Source of the DNA: Candidatus Omnitrophota bacterium
GTDB taxonomy: Bacteria > Omnitrophota > Omnitrophia > Omnitrophales > JACROU01
Direction: 5' to 3'
Assembly (NCBI GenBank): GCA_029261035.1
Contig: JAJDCD010000023.1
Coordinates: 558,001 to 622,000, forward strand
DNA length: 64,000 nucleotides
The notes under the pieces were generated by a model. That model made no database searches, was not told the origin of the DNA, and saw nothing but the letters and a program-made list of their open reading frames with translations. The position numbers and the translations under genes are program-made. Numbering within the stretch: the stretch's first letter is position 1; each line of letters opens with the position of its first letter. Shown piece after piece: positions 52,293 through 60,061 of the stretch.

Positions 52293-52994
52293 CTAAGAAC
52301 TATTTTTCTTTATTTTACTAATGATTGTGGGTAGGAAAGAAATGCCAATTAACAATACGCTTGCGATAGCTAAATTGATAAATGCTTTTTGACTGGCTCC
52401 GGTTACTCCAGAAAGCACAGAGTCCCCAAAATAAGTGTATATAAATGTTCCTGGAAGCATTCCTAAAAGAGAGCCAAATAAATAATCTCTATATTTTACT
52501 TTTGAAAAACCAGAACCAAAGTTAAGGCCATTGAAAGGAAAGATAGGAATTAGCCTTAGACGGAAGATTGTTTTGAAGCCATTTTTTTCAATGCTATCAT
52601 CTAGCTGAGCGAGTTTCCCGCCTTTCATAAGATTTGCAACAAAGTCACGACCGAGAAAACGAGCCATAAGAAAAGCAAGTGTAGCACCTAGGTTCGAAGC
52701 TAAAACGTTGAACAAAGTTCCGTAGGCTGTTCCGAAAATAGCGCCTCCTGCTAATGTAAGCAAAGAACCGGGAAGAGCAAAAACACAACCGATACCATAA
52801 ATAAGAATAAAAACGAGAGGGCCCCACCATTCTCCTTTAAGATTTTCCAGAAAACTGAGAAGAGCTTCTTTTTCCACGTATTGTTTTAGAGGAGTGAATT
52901 TAAAGATAATGAAGGCAAGGACTAAAATGAGAATAAAAATGATAAATTTTTTAGCACCACCCGATTTTTTTTGAGGTTGATTTTCCATTGTCAT
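52293..52994 (-). CDS. TVP38/TMEM64 (DedA-like) membrane protein
   Basis: A 233-residue inner-membrane protein of the SNARE-associated / VTT superfamily. After a short cytoplasmic start and a first membrane segment (about residues 14-31), the VTT domain has the re-entrant block IYGIGCVFALPGSLLTLAGGAIFGTAYGTLFNVLASNLGATLAFLMARFLGRDFV (landmarks) and later FRLRLIPIFPFNGLNFGSGF. Such proteins are linked to lipid scrambling and membrane homeostasis. AAGGAG precedes the ATG. It is bracketed by repeat modules, see 52201 and 53163. Confidence 0.88.
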   Translation of the reverse strand: MTMENQPQKKSGGAKKFIIFILILVLAFIIFKFTPLKQYVEKEALLSFLENLKGEWWGPLVFILIYGIGCVFALPGSLLTLAGGAIFGTAYGTLFNVLASNLGATLAFLMARFLGRDFVANLMKGGKLAQLDDSIEKNGFKTIFRLRLIPIFPFNGLNFGSGFSKVKYRDYLFGSLLGMLPGTFIYTYFGDSVLSGVTGASQKAFINLAIASVLLIGISFLPTIISKIKKNSS

Positions 52995-53162
52995 ACCTTC
53001 TCCTTTAAGACTGTTTACGCTAAAAAAAATGATTTGGATTCAAAACAACTATTCTGATGTTTTTGGGATTGAAAATCAAGTGAAATTCAATCTTAACTTA
53101 TTATTTTACAATAAGATAAGTATTTTCTTAAGAATTCAAGGTATTAGGTCGATTTAAGAAAA

Positions 53163-53264
53163 TTAGCGGATAGCGGATAGGCTTTAAACCCTATCCCTCT
53201 CCCTGTCAGGGAGAGGGGAGTTTTTGGCAATGGAATCTATACGCTCTACGCTAAACACTAATAG
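53163..53264. repeat. Repeat module upstream of TVP38
   Basis: TTAGCGGATAGCGGATAGG (53163-53181) is followed by CCCTCTCCCT-GTC-AGGGAGAGGG (53195-53217) and CTATACGCTCTACGCTAAAC (53237-53256). The last word is the inverted copy of the word at 52207-52231 (17 of 18 bases in the core). This is gene-free DNA between divergent genes. Confidence 0.65.
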
Positions 53265-53289
53265 AAAATGACAAAGGAAGGTGATATTA

Positions 53290-54204
53290 ATGAAAGTTGT
53301 TTTGGCAGGTGGAACAGGTTTTGTTGGAGGGTCACTTTTAAGTGCTTTGATTGCAGAACACCATCAAGTTGTTCTTTTGACCCGTAACCTTGAAAAAGCG
53401 AAACATTTATCTGGCAATGCGGTTAGTGTGGTTGAGTGGGATGCTAAAAATGGGGGCGACTGGGAAAAGAGCATTGATTCTTCAGATGTAGTTATTAACT
53501 TGTCTGGTGAGTCTGTTGCTAATAAACGGTGGACAGATTCTGTAAAACAAAAAATTTTAGATAGTCGTGTTAATTCCACTCGAGCTATAGTACATGCAAT
53601 TTCTAGAGCAGAAAAAAGACCGTCACTTCTTGTGAATGCTTCAGCTATTGGAATTTACGGAAGTGATCCTGAAAAAAAATTATTAGAAACAACTCCGAAG
53701 GGAGAAGGTTTTTTAGCAGACGTTTGTGATTCATGGGAGAAAGAAGCTTCTAAAGCAGAAAATTTAAGCATTCGTGTTGTGAAACTTCGGATTGGAATTG
53801 TTTTAGGAAAAGAAGGTGGTGCTCTTAAACGTATGCTGCCTCCGTTTCAGTTTTTTCTTGGAGGACCTTTAGGGAATGGTCTTCAGTGGTTTCCGTGGGT
53901 GCATCGGGATGATGTTGTTCGCTCGATACTTTATGTTATGGAGAATAACGAGATTCAAGGGCCTATCAATATGGCTGCACCAGAACCTGTTCGTTTGAAA
54001 GATTTTTGTAAGGTGTTGGGCAAGGTCTTGCATCGACCTTCATTGTTTCCTGTTCCTATTTTTGTTTTAAGGCTCATGGTAGGAGATATGGCGGATATGT
54101 TAATAGCAAGCCAGAAAATGATTCCTCAAAAGTTAAAAAGCTCTGGTTTTCAATTTAGGTACTCTCATCTAGAGGATGCCCTACAGGCAATCTTGAAATA
54201 CTAG
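53290..54204 (+). CDS. TIGR01777-family NAD-dependent epimerase
   Basis: A 304-residue extended SDR of the TIGR01777 / YfcH (DUF1731) type. It begins with KVVLAGGTGFVGGSLLSALI, has VVINLSGESVANKRWTDSVKQKILDSRV (landmark region) and SAIGIYGSD, and the C-terminal DUF1731 part with FPWVHRDDVV and the LMVGDMADMLIASQKMIPQKLKSSGF end. The family is sometimes linked to cell division (SulA-like annotation) but has no assigned substrate. The ATG at 53290 follows AAGGTGA; a GTG three codons earlier is possible. Confidence 0.92.
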   Translation: MKVVLAGGTGFVGGSLLSALIAEHHQVVLLTRNLEKAKHLSGNAVSVVEWDAKNGGDWEKSIDSSDVVINLSGESVANKRWTDSVKQKILDSRVNSTRAIVHAISRAEKRPSLLVNASAIGIYGSDPEKKLLETTPKGEGFLADVCDSWEKEASKAENLSIRVVKLRIGIVLGKEGGALKRMLPPFQFFLGGPLGNGLQWFPWVHRDDVVRSILYVMENNEIQGPINMAAPEPVRLKDFCKVLGKVLHRPSLFPVPIFVLRLMVGDMADMLIASQKMIPQKLKSSGFQFRYSHLEDALQAILKY

Positions 54205-54312
54205 TATTCACAGGCTTTATCAAGAGTTTATTGGCCAAAAGGCCATTTTAGATGTAAACTTAAATGCAGAAGGCACTTAAGGAAGAGAAACAAAAAAGAA
54301 AGGGTGATTCCT

Positions 54313-54966
54313 ATGGCGAACGAAAAATTTTCAATTAAAGAGGCTATTAGTTACGGTTGGAATGTTATGAAATCCAACTTAGGATTTTTTATTGGTGCAA
54401 TGCTTATTGCTGTTGTGGTTAATGTGGTAATTAATATGGTTGCAGAACTGTTTCGTGCTAATAACACGGTAATGCTTATCCTTGTTTCTTTGGTTGGTAT
54501 TGTTATCGGCACAGTCATTGAGATGGGGTTTTTAACCATTGGTTTAAAACTGATCGATAATGCCAAAGTTTCTTTTAGAGATCTTTTCTCTACTTTTAAT
54601 TTGGTGGTTAAATATTTACTTGCCTCTATTTTGTATGGACTGATTGTTTTGGGCGGAATGATACTATTGATTGTTCCTGGTATTATTTGGGCTATTCAAT
54701 TTCAATTCTTTTCTCTTGGCGTTATTGAAAAGGGATTAGGTCCTATCGAAGCTTTAAAAGCGAGTTCCCAATTAACAAAAGGTAAAAAATTGAAAGTTGA
54801 TCTTTTGCTTTTTGCTTTACTTATTTTAGGTATTAATGCATTAGGTGTATTGGCATTAGGTTTTGGTTTGTTTATAACGGTTCCGACAACATTAGTTGCT
54901 TACGTTTATATTTATCGTAAGTTGCAAGGCCAACCTAGCGCTTCTTCTGAAACACCTGCAGTTTAA
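54313..54966 (+). CDS. Polytopic membrane protein, DUF975-like
   Basis: A 217-residue membrane protein with about five segments (residues about 20-42, 55-80, 105-135, 155-175 and 180-200). It begins FSIKEAISYGWNVMKSNLGFFIGAMLIA and has a central IVPGIIWAIQFQFFSLGVIEKGLGPIEALKASSQLTKGKK; the last part (helix with polar A-L-K-A-S-x-x-L-T-K-G) is shared by DUF975 and related glycerophosphodiesterase-like membrane domains. Function is unknown. The ATG at 54313 has AAAGGG 8 bases upstream. Its transcript ends at the hairpin 54985-55014. Confidence 0.68.
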   Translation: MANEKFSIKEAISYGWNVMKSNLGFFIGAMLIAVVVNVVINMVAELFRANNTVMLILVSLVGIVIGTVIEMGFLTIGLKLIDNAKVSFRDLFSTFNLVVKYLLASILYGLIVLGGMILLIVPGIIWAIQFQFFSLGVIEKGLGPIEALKASSQLTKGKKLKVDLLLFALLILGINALGVLALGFGLFITVPTTLVAYVYIYRKLQGQPSASSETPAV

Positions 54967-54984
54967 TTGTCTGTCATAGGAAAT

Positions 54985-55014
54985 AAAGTGGTAAACCGAA
55001 AGGTTTGCCACTTT
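54985..55014 (+). terminator. Tetraloop hairpin before the DUF1223 gene
   Basis: A 13-bp stem (54985-54997 with 55002-55014, one wobble) closes a GAAA tetraloop. There is no T-run; the following TATCATT could instead serve as a -10 box for the next gene, seven bases before its ATG. Confidence 0.55.
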
Positions 55015-55026
55015 ATCATTCGGCTT

Positions 55027-55779
55027 ATGAAATCTAAAATTAATTTTCTTTTAATTTTCTTTTCTTTTCTCATCTTATTCTCTGCTACTTCATTTAAAAG
55101 TTCTTCACAGCAAACAACGCTTATAGAATTGTACACATCGGAAGGGTGTCATAGTTGTCCGCCGGCAGATGAGTGGCTGTCTCGTGTTGGGAACGGAAAG
55201 AGTTTGTGGAGCGAGTTTGTTCCCGTTGCTTTTCATGTAGATTATTGGGATGCTATCGGTTGGAAAGATGTTTTTGCTCAATCGAGATTTTCAGATCGGC
55301 AGAGAAGGTATGCTTCAAACTGGAATTCTCGTTCTGTTTATACCCCCGGTTTTGTCTTGAATGGAAAAGAGTGGAGAGGTTTTTTCTCGGGAGATTCTTT
55401 GCCAAAAAGAATGGATAGAGAAGTTGGAGTTCTTCAGATTCAGATTCAAGAAGATAATCAATATCGCTTTCAGTTTACTCCCACAAAATTAAATCAAAAA
55501 AATTATGTTGCTCATATGGCTCTTCTGGGTTCAGGTTTTAAAATCCAAGTGGAGCGGGGAGAAAATAGGGGCAAGTTGCTGGAGCACGATTTTGTTGTTG
55601 TGGATTTTAAAGAGGAGTCTTTGAAATTAAATGACTCTGACGATTTGATTCATACTTTTATACTCACTCCTAATACAGAGTTAAAACCAGCTCGATATGC
55701 GGTTGTCGCGTGGGTAACGGAGTCTAATGGGTTTGAACCTATTCAAGCTGCCGGAGGCTATTTAGAAGGTTTGGTGTAA
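55027..55779 (+). CDS. DUF1223 secreted thioredoxin-like protein
   Basis: A 250-residue secreted protein of the DUF1223 (PF06764) family. A signal segment covers residues 5-25. The domain begins LIELYTSEGCHSCPPADEW, with a Cys-x-x-Cys like thioredoxins, then VPVAFHVDYWDAIGWKDVFA, and RQRRYASNWNSRSVYTPGFVLNGKEW. Function is unknown; a disulfide or redox role in the periplasm is plausible. The ATG at 55027 gives a clean signal peptide but has no ribosome-binding site; longer in-frame starts run into the hairpin. Confidence 0.85.
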   Translation: MKSKINFLLIFFSFLILFSATSFKSSSQQTTLIELYTSEGCHSCPPADEWLSRVGNGKSLWSEFVPVAFHVDYWDAIGWKDVFAQSRFSDRQRRYASNWNSRSVYTPGFVLNGKEWRGFFSGDSLPKRMDREVGVLQIQIQEDNQYRFQFTPTKLNQKNYVAHMALLGSGFKIQVERGENRGKLLEHDFVVVDFKEESLKLNDSDDLIHTFILTPNTELKPARYAVVAWVTESNGFEPIQAAGGYLEGLV

Positions 55780-55881
55780 AAGTTGAATGCCTTTGATTGT
55801 GTGCATTCTAAGATGTTGTTTCAAGGATATTGTAACGCTATAATAAATTTTAAATTGAATTAGAAAACGTAGGAGATAGAG

Positions 55882-56400
55882 ATGAATACGATTATTGTTC
55901 TAGCGATGCACGGAGCGATTCCAAAAAATTTTCCTCAGGATGAAAAAATAGAGTTTCTAAAGTTACATTCTCAAATTGAAAATATACCGGAGTCTCAAAG
56001 GGTTTCTATTCAAGACCGTCATGATGAGTTAGATAAAAAGATGCGGGAATGGCCTCGTACTATTGAAAATGACAAATTTCATTTTTCTTCTAATCAGATC
56101 GCGGAAGCTTTATCTAAAGAGTCCGGAAATGAAGTTGTGGTTGGGTACAATGAATTTTGTTCCCCTGACTTAAAAGTAGCTTTAAGAGATTCGGCCTCTA
56201 GAGCGGATCAAGTTTTGGTAATGACGCCTATGATGACTCAAGGGGGGATTCATTCCGAAGTGGAGATCCCGGAAGAAATAGAAAAAGTAAAATTGGAGTT
56301 TCCTGATAAACAACTTCATTATGTGTGGCCTTTTGAAGTGGCCGATATTGCTCATTTTTTTACGGATCAAATTAAAAAGTTTGAGAACACTCACGCTTAA
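55882..56400 (+). CDS. CbiX-like (sirohydrochlorin chelatase family) protein
   Basis: A 172-residue protein related to CbiX/SirB chelatases. It begins IIVLAMHGAIPKNFP, in which the His matches the metal-binding His of the family, and has a later VLVMTPMMTQGGIHSEVEIPEEI with the second His/Glu. Between these is an unusual polar insert (SQIENIPESQRVSIQDRHDELDKKMREWP region). It might insert Fe2+ or Co2+ into sirohydrochlorin, which would suit the siroheme-dependent reductase at 19283. Single-domain CbiX homologues vary in function. GTAGGAGATAGAG precedes the ATG. Confidence 0.75.
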   Translation: MNTIIVLAMHGAIPKNFPQDEKIEFLKLHSQIENIPESQRVSIQDRHDELDKKMREWPRTIENDKFHFSSNQIAEALSKESGNEVVVGYNEFCSPDLKVALRDSASRADQVLVMTPMMTQGGIHSEVEIPEEIEKVKLEFPDKQLHYVWPFEVADIAHFFTDQIKKFENTHA

Positions 56401-56418
56401 ATAGAATGGAGGCTGAAG

Positions 56419-56787
56419 GTGTCCAAAGATAAAGAATGTTTTATGAACATTGGCCCTAAAGAACAAAAGAAACGTCTTTTGATGGGGCTTGTGATGTCTT
56501 TTTTGGTTGCTCTATCCTTCTTTCTTTTAATGCCCTATACCGAAGTGAGTAAAGTTTCTCGTTTAACTTTATTTTTTCCTATTTACATGGCTTTTCTTTG
56601 TTTCTTCCAAGTTAAAGCGAAAACATGTGTTATTTTTGCTTTAAAAGGACTTATGAATGTGGATGATGAGTTGAGGGTAATTCAGAATGAAGAAGCAAAG
56701 CAACAAGCGATGAAACAAGCTTATGCAGTTTTTGTGCAATCTTTTATTGCATCTTTCATTTTAACTTTTGTCTTATGTTTGCTTTAA
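56419..56787 (+). CDS. Conserved small membrane protein
   Basis: A 122-residue protein that begins with GTG eight bases after GGAGG. Three hydrophobic segments (about residues 20-40, 47-65 and 100-121) surround a charged cytoplasmic loop with GLMNVDDELRVIQNEEAKQQAMKQA. The N-terminal part reads GPKEQKKRLLMGLVM, a pattern I recall from uncharacterised small membrane proteins, though I cannot name a family. Its stop overlaps nothing, but the next gene begins 20 bases later, so they are probably cotranscribed. Confidence 0.62.
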   Translation: MSKDKECFMNIGPKEQKKRLLMGLVMSFLVALSFFLLMPYTEVSKVSRLTLFFPIYMAFLCFFQVKAKTCVIFALKGLMNVDDELRVIQNEEAKQQAMKQAYAVFVQSFIASFILTFVLCLL

Positions 56788-56806
56788 ACGAGATCAAAGC
56801 TACTTT

Positions 56807-57523
56807 ATGAAAATCCATTATCTACAACATGTTTTATTTGAAGATGCAGCTCATATTGAAGTGTGGGCTAAGGAGTGGAATATTCCTGTGTCTCGGACTC
56901 AGTTATTTCTTGAAGACTTCACATTCCCTTCTGTAGATTCTTTTGATTGGCTTATCATCATGGGAGGTCCCATGAATATATATGAAGAAGCAAATTATCC
57001 TTGGTTGAAGCAAGAGAAAGAATTTATTAAAAGAGCTATTGATTCAAAAAAGTTTGTATTAGGTATTTGTTTAGGCGCGCAGTTAATAGCGGATGTTTTG
57101 GGGGCTCGAGTTACTAAGAATGAAGAAAAGGAAATAGGTTGGTTTCCTGTTAATCAAATGGACTCGACATCCTCTGTTCTATTTCAGAATTGTCCTGAAT
57201 CGTTTATGGCATTTCATTGGCACGGAGATGCTTTTCATATTCCTGAGGAGGCCTTTCATTCAGCTAAAAGCCAGATATGTTTGAATCAAGCGTTTGAATA
57301 TAAAAAAAGAGTTTTTGGCCTTCAGTTTCATTTAGAGTCCACCCGTGAAAGCATCCAAAAATTAATAGCTCATTGTAATGATGAGCTTATAGAAGCGCGT
57401 TACATTCAGTCACAAGAGAAAATGATGGAGCAGATAGATTATTGTGAAGAGATACATCAGTGGAACGAGCAGATTTTAAATAATATTTTAAAAGAGGGAA
57501 CCAATAGTGAGGTTCTTGCGTAG
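56807..57523 (+). CDS. Class I glutamine amidotransferase-like protein
   Basis: A 238-residue stand-alone glutamine amidotransferase domain of the GuaA-like type. WLIIMGGPMNIYEE is the oxyanion block, Cys88 in LGICLGAQLIADVLGA is the nucleophile, and FGLQFHLEST has the catalytic His with Glu. Members hydrolyse glutamine or act on gamma-glutamyl compounds; no synthetase domain is present, so the substrate is uncertain. The ATG at 56807 lacks a strong site; an in-frame start further up overlaps the preceding gene. Confidence 0.88.
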   Translation: MKIHYLQHVLFEDAAHIEVWAKEWNIPVSRTQLFLEDFTFPSVDSFDWLIIMGGPMNIYEEANYPWLKQEKEFIKRAIDSKKFVLGICLGAQLIADVLGARVTKNEEKEIGWFPVNQMDSTSSVLFQNCPESFMAFHWHGDAFHIPEEAFHSAKSQICLNQAFEYKKRVFGLQFHLESTRESIQKLIAHCNDELIEARYIQSQEKMMEQIDYCEEIHQWNEQILNNILKEGTNSEVLA

Positions 57524-57562
57524 AACAAGTATATTGAATTAATTAAATTTAAGGAGAAAGCC

Positions 57563-58849
57563 ATGTCTGAAACACTTTTTTCTGGAGCAAGTCAGCGGTT
57601 AGATGCTGCGGTAAAGCACACCAAAATTTCGGAAGATACGATTGAGCGATTGAAGTACCCAAAATCAACAATTAAAGTTTCGATTCCAGTTCGTATGGAT
57701 AATGGAGAGCTGAAAGTTTTTGAAGGTTATCGTGTTAGGTACGATGACACAAGAGGTCCTGCTAAGGGTGGGATTCGTTTTCATCCGAATGTGTCGGTGG
57801 ATGAAGTGCAGTCTCTTGCTTTTTGGATGACATTTAAGTGTGCCGCTGTCAATATTCCTTTTGGAGGAGGAAAGGGTGGGATTACAGTTAATCCAAAAGA
57901 GCTTTCTTTGGCTGAAGTTGAAAGATTAAGTCGTGGGTATATTAATGCAGTTGCTGATTTTATTGGTCCTGACATCGATATCCCAGCTCCGGATGTTTAT
58001 ACCAATCAAATGATTATGGGTTGGATGATGGATCAATATAGCGTAATCAAACGTCATATTGTTCCTGGAGTTATTACAGGAAAGCCTATTGCGATGGGAG
58101 GAAGTTTAGGTCGAGAAACAGCAACGGCAATGGGTGCTTTTTATGTGATGCAAAATATGTTACCCAAATTTAAAAAAGAGCCTAAATCCACAACAGTGGC
58201 TGTTCAGGGATTTGGAAATGCCGGATCTATTTTAGCAGAACTTCTTTTTGATGCAGGCTATAAAGTAGTTGCTGTCAGTGATTCTAAAGGTGGAATCTAT
58301 TCCAAAGATGGGCTTAATATTCCAAGCGTAAAGAAGACAAAAGCAGAAACTCGAAAACTCGAAGCTGTTTATTGCGAAGGGTCTGTTTGTAATTTAGTGG
58401 ATCATGAAAAGATTTCTAATGAAGAGTTGTTGGAGTTGGATGTGGATGTTTTAGTGCCAGCAGCATTAGAAAATCAAATTACTAAAGAAAATGCAGATAG
58501 AATTAAAGCGCCTTATATATTTGAAGTAGCGAATGGGCCGACAACACCTGAAGCGGATGCTGTTCTTGAATCGAAAGGAATTAAAGTGATTCCGGATATT
58601 TTAACGAATGCGGGCGGTGTAACTGTTAGTTATTTTGAATGGGTTCAAAATAGAATGGGTTATTATTGGTCTGAAGAAGAGGTGAACACAAAGCTAAAAG
58701 AAAAAATGATTCCAGAAACAGAAAGTATATGGAATATTGCACAAGAGAAAAAGATTTCTTTTAGAACAGCAGCATATGTTCATGCTTTGGATCGGATTGA
58801 ATTGGCGGTTAATGCAAAGGGTGTTAAAAGTCATTTCGAGAAGGTGTAA
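57563..58849 (+). CDS. gdhA: Glutamate dehydrogenase
   Basis: A 428-residue Glu/Leu/Phe/Val dehydrogenase. The N-terminal domain has RVRYDDTRGPAKGGIRFHP and CAAVNIPFGGGKGGI, with the catalytic Lys; APDVYTNQMIMGWMMDQYS follows. The Rossmann domain starts near residue 200 with VAVQGFGNAG. DVLVPAALENQI and ANGPTTPEA are present. The size and hexameric type fit GDH of the NAD- or NADP-dependent small form; coenzyme choice cannot be read with certainty. It interconverts glutamate and 2-oxoglutarate, the substrate presumed for KorAB. AAGGAGAAAG precedes the ATG. Confidence 0.94.
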   Translation: MSETLFSGASQRLDAAVKHTKISEDTIERLKYPKSTIKVSIPVRMDNGELKVFEGYRVRYDDTRGPAKGGIRFHPNVSVDEVQSLAFWMTFKCAAVNIPFGGGKGGITVNPKELSLAEVERLSRGYINAVADFIGPDIDIPAPDVYTNQMIMGWMMDQYSVIKRHIVPGVITGKPIAMGGSLGRETATAMGAFYVMQNMLPKFKKEPKSTTVAVQGFGNAGSILAELLFDAGYKVVAVSDSKGGIYSKDGLNIPSVKKTKAETRKLEAVYCEGSVCNLVDHEKISNEELLELDVDVLVPAALENQITKENADRIKAPYIFEVANGPTTPEADAVLESKGIKVIPDILTNAGGVTVSYFEWVQNRMGYYWSEEEVNTKLKEKMIPETESIWNIAQEKKISFRTAAYVHALDRIELAVNAKGVKSHFEKV

Positions 58850-58857
58850 AAAGGTGG

Positions 58858-58952
58858 TTTGTCATTCTGAGGAGCATAGCGACGAAGAATCTATGATGTT
58901 TAAGTTTGCTACTCCTTTGTCAGAGATCCTTCTCTCGGCTCAGGATGACAAA
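58858..58952. repeat. TTTGTCATTCTGAG inverted repeat
   Basis: TTTGTCATTCTGAG (58858-58871) and CTCAGGATGACAAA (58939-58952) are inverted copies, and inner words GAAGAATCT and AGATCCTTC continue the symmetry. It fills the space between the convergent gdhA and AttH-like genes. The same word order occurs in a degenerate form at 47403. Similar modules are common in many bacterial genomes. Confidence 0.7.
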
Positions 58953-58957
58953 TGACA

Positions 58958-60061
58958 TTAAATGGATTTTTTATCATATCCCACTAGTTCTGCGTAGGCA
59001 TTCCCTTTGATCTTTTTGCCCCTTATTCTTCCTTCAACCTTGCAACGTCCTTCCCAATAGGTGATGCCTGTAGATTTTGTTGTGATCATTTCTTGTTCTT
59101 TAACTGTAGGAGTTACAATGCAATGAAGGCCTTCGCTGGGAATAGAAATCTGCCAGGTTGAAGGGTAGGTGATGCCTGTCTTTTCGCTCTTCCACGATTC
59201 TAGTGGGTAGATTTGGAATTCGTTCTGATTTAAATTTCTTTTTACACCATCGCTGTAAATCCAAGTGCCAGCAGAATAAGTGTTGGGAAGTCCGTCTTCG
59301 TTTCTTACTTGATAGACAAGAAGCTCTTCGTTGTTGTCGAGCTGTAAAGCAAACCAGTCCCAACCAGGCAAATCTTTTTCTAATTGAGAGCTTGAAAACT
59401 CGTGGTCCATCCAAGCGCTTGCATTTTCAATTTTGTATTTCTTATCCTTAATTCTTATAGTTCCTTTTCCTTCTAAGCGTGTGATGGAAGTGTAATAAGA
59501 TGAAAGTGCTTTGTTGGGATGTTTCTGACTAAAGCCATTCTCTCCGTTTAGTACCAGAGGTTTTGCTTGGTCTAGGTTGAGCATTAAACTGAAATCATCA
59601 TGGTTTGCTCTTAAAAATAAGTTTTCTCCAATAAACCGAGCATCCCAACCTCCGAGCCACAGATTTAATTTTGTTTCACTTGCACCAGCATCATCAAAAG
59701 TACCCCGGCTCATTTTTTCTGTGAAGTAGAATTTCTTGTTTTTGTCATCTGTAATAGCAAAGTGTCCTAAATAAATAGAACGTAAAGTCCAAGGGGATGG
59801 GGCTGAGAGAGAATCGTCTGAGTTAATGCCAACCCTAAAAAAACTAACTTCAAATCCAAAAGTTCTTTTTCGTGTTGTCTCAAGATGTCCTGTAAAGTAC
59901 CACCATTCGGTTGCGTATTTAGAATGCGCCCCATGATCTTTAGGAAATTTTAGTTCATAGCCTTTTCGTACTGTTTCGAAGGAAGTGCTAGAGAGAGCGG
60001 GAGAGGTTGTGAAAAGCAATCCCAATAATAGAATAAAGGTGCAACACCCGAGTTTATTCAT
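58958..60061 (-). CDS. AttH/CrtC-like secreted lipocalin-fold protein
   Basis: A 367-residue secreted protein of the AttH / hydroxyneurosporene-synthase-like family (PF07143; COG5621). The signal peptide ends TSPALS (about residue 23). Landmarks are FPKDHGAHSKYATEWWYFTGHLET, then FGFEVSFFRVG, a central WMDHEFSSSQLEKDLPGWDWFALQL, and GITYWEGRCKVEGRI at the end. The fold is two lipocalin-like halves. AttH is encoded next to ABC transporter genes in several genomes, as here; it may handle a hydrophobic compound moved by the transporter. The ATG at 60061 has AAAGG upstream and overlaps the permease stop by eight bases. Confidence 0.85.
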   Translation of the reverse strand: MNKLGCCTFILLLGLLFTTSPALSSTSFETVRKGYELKFPKDHGAHSKYATEWWYFTGHLETTRKRTFGFEVSFFRVGINSDDSLSAPSPWTLRSIYLGHFAITDDKNKKFYFTEKMSRGTFDDAGASETKLNLWLGGWDARFIGENLFLRANHDDFSLMLNLDQAKPLVLNGENGFSQKHPNKALSSYYTSITRLEGKGTIRIKDKKYKIENASAWMDHEFSSSQLEKDLPGWDWFALQLDNNEELLVYQVRNEDGLPNTYSAGTWIYSDGVKRNLNQNEFQIYPLESWKSEKTGITYPSTWQISIPSEGLHCIVTPTVKEQEMITTKSTGITYWEGRCKVEGRIRGKKIKGNAYAELVGYDKKSI

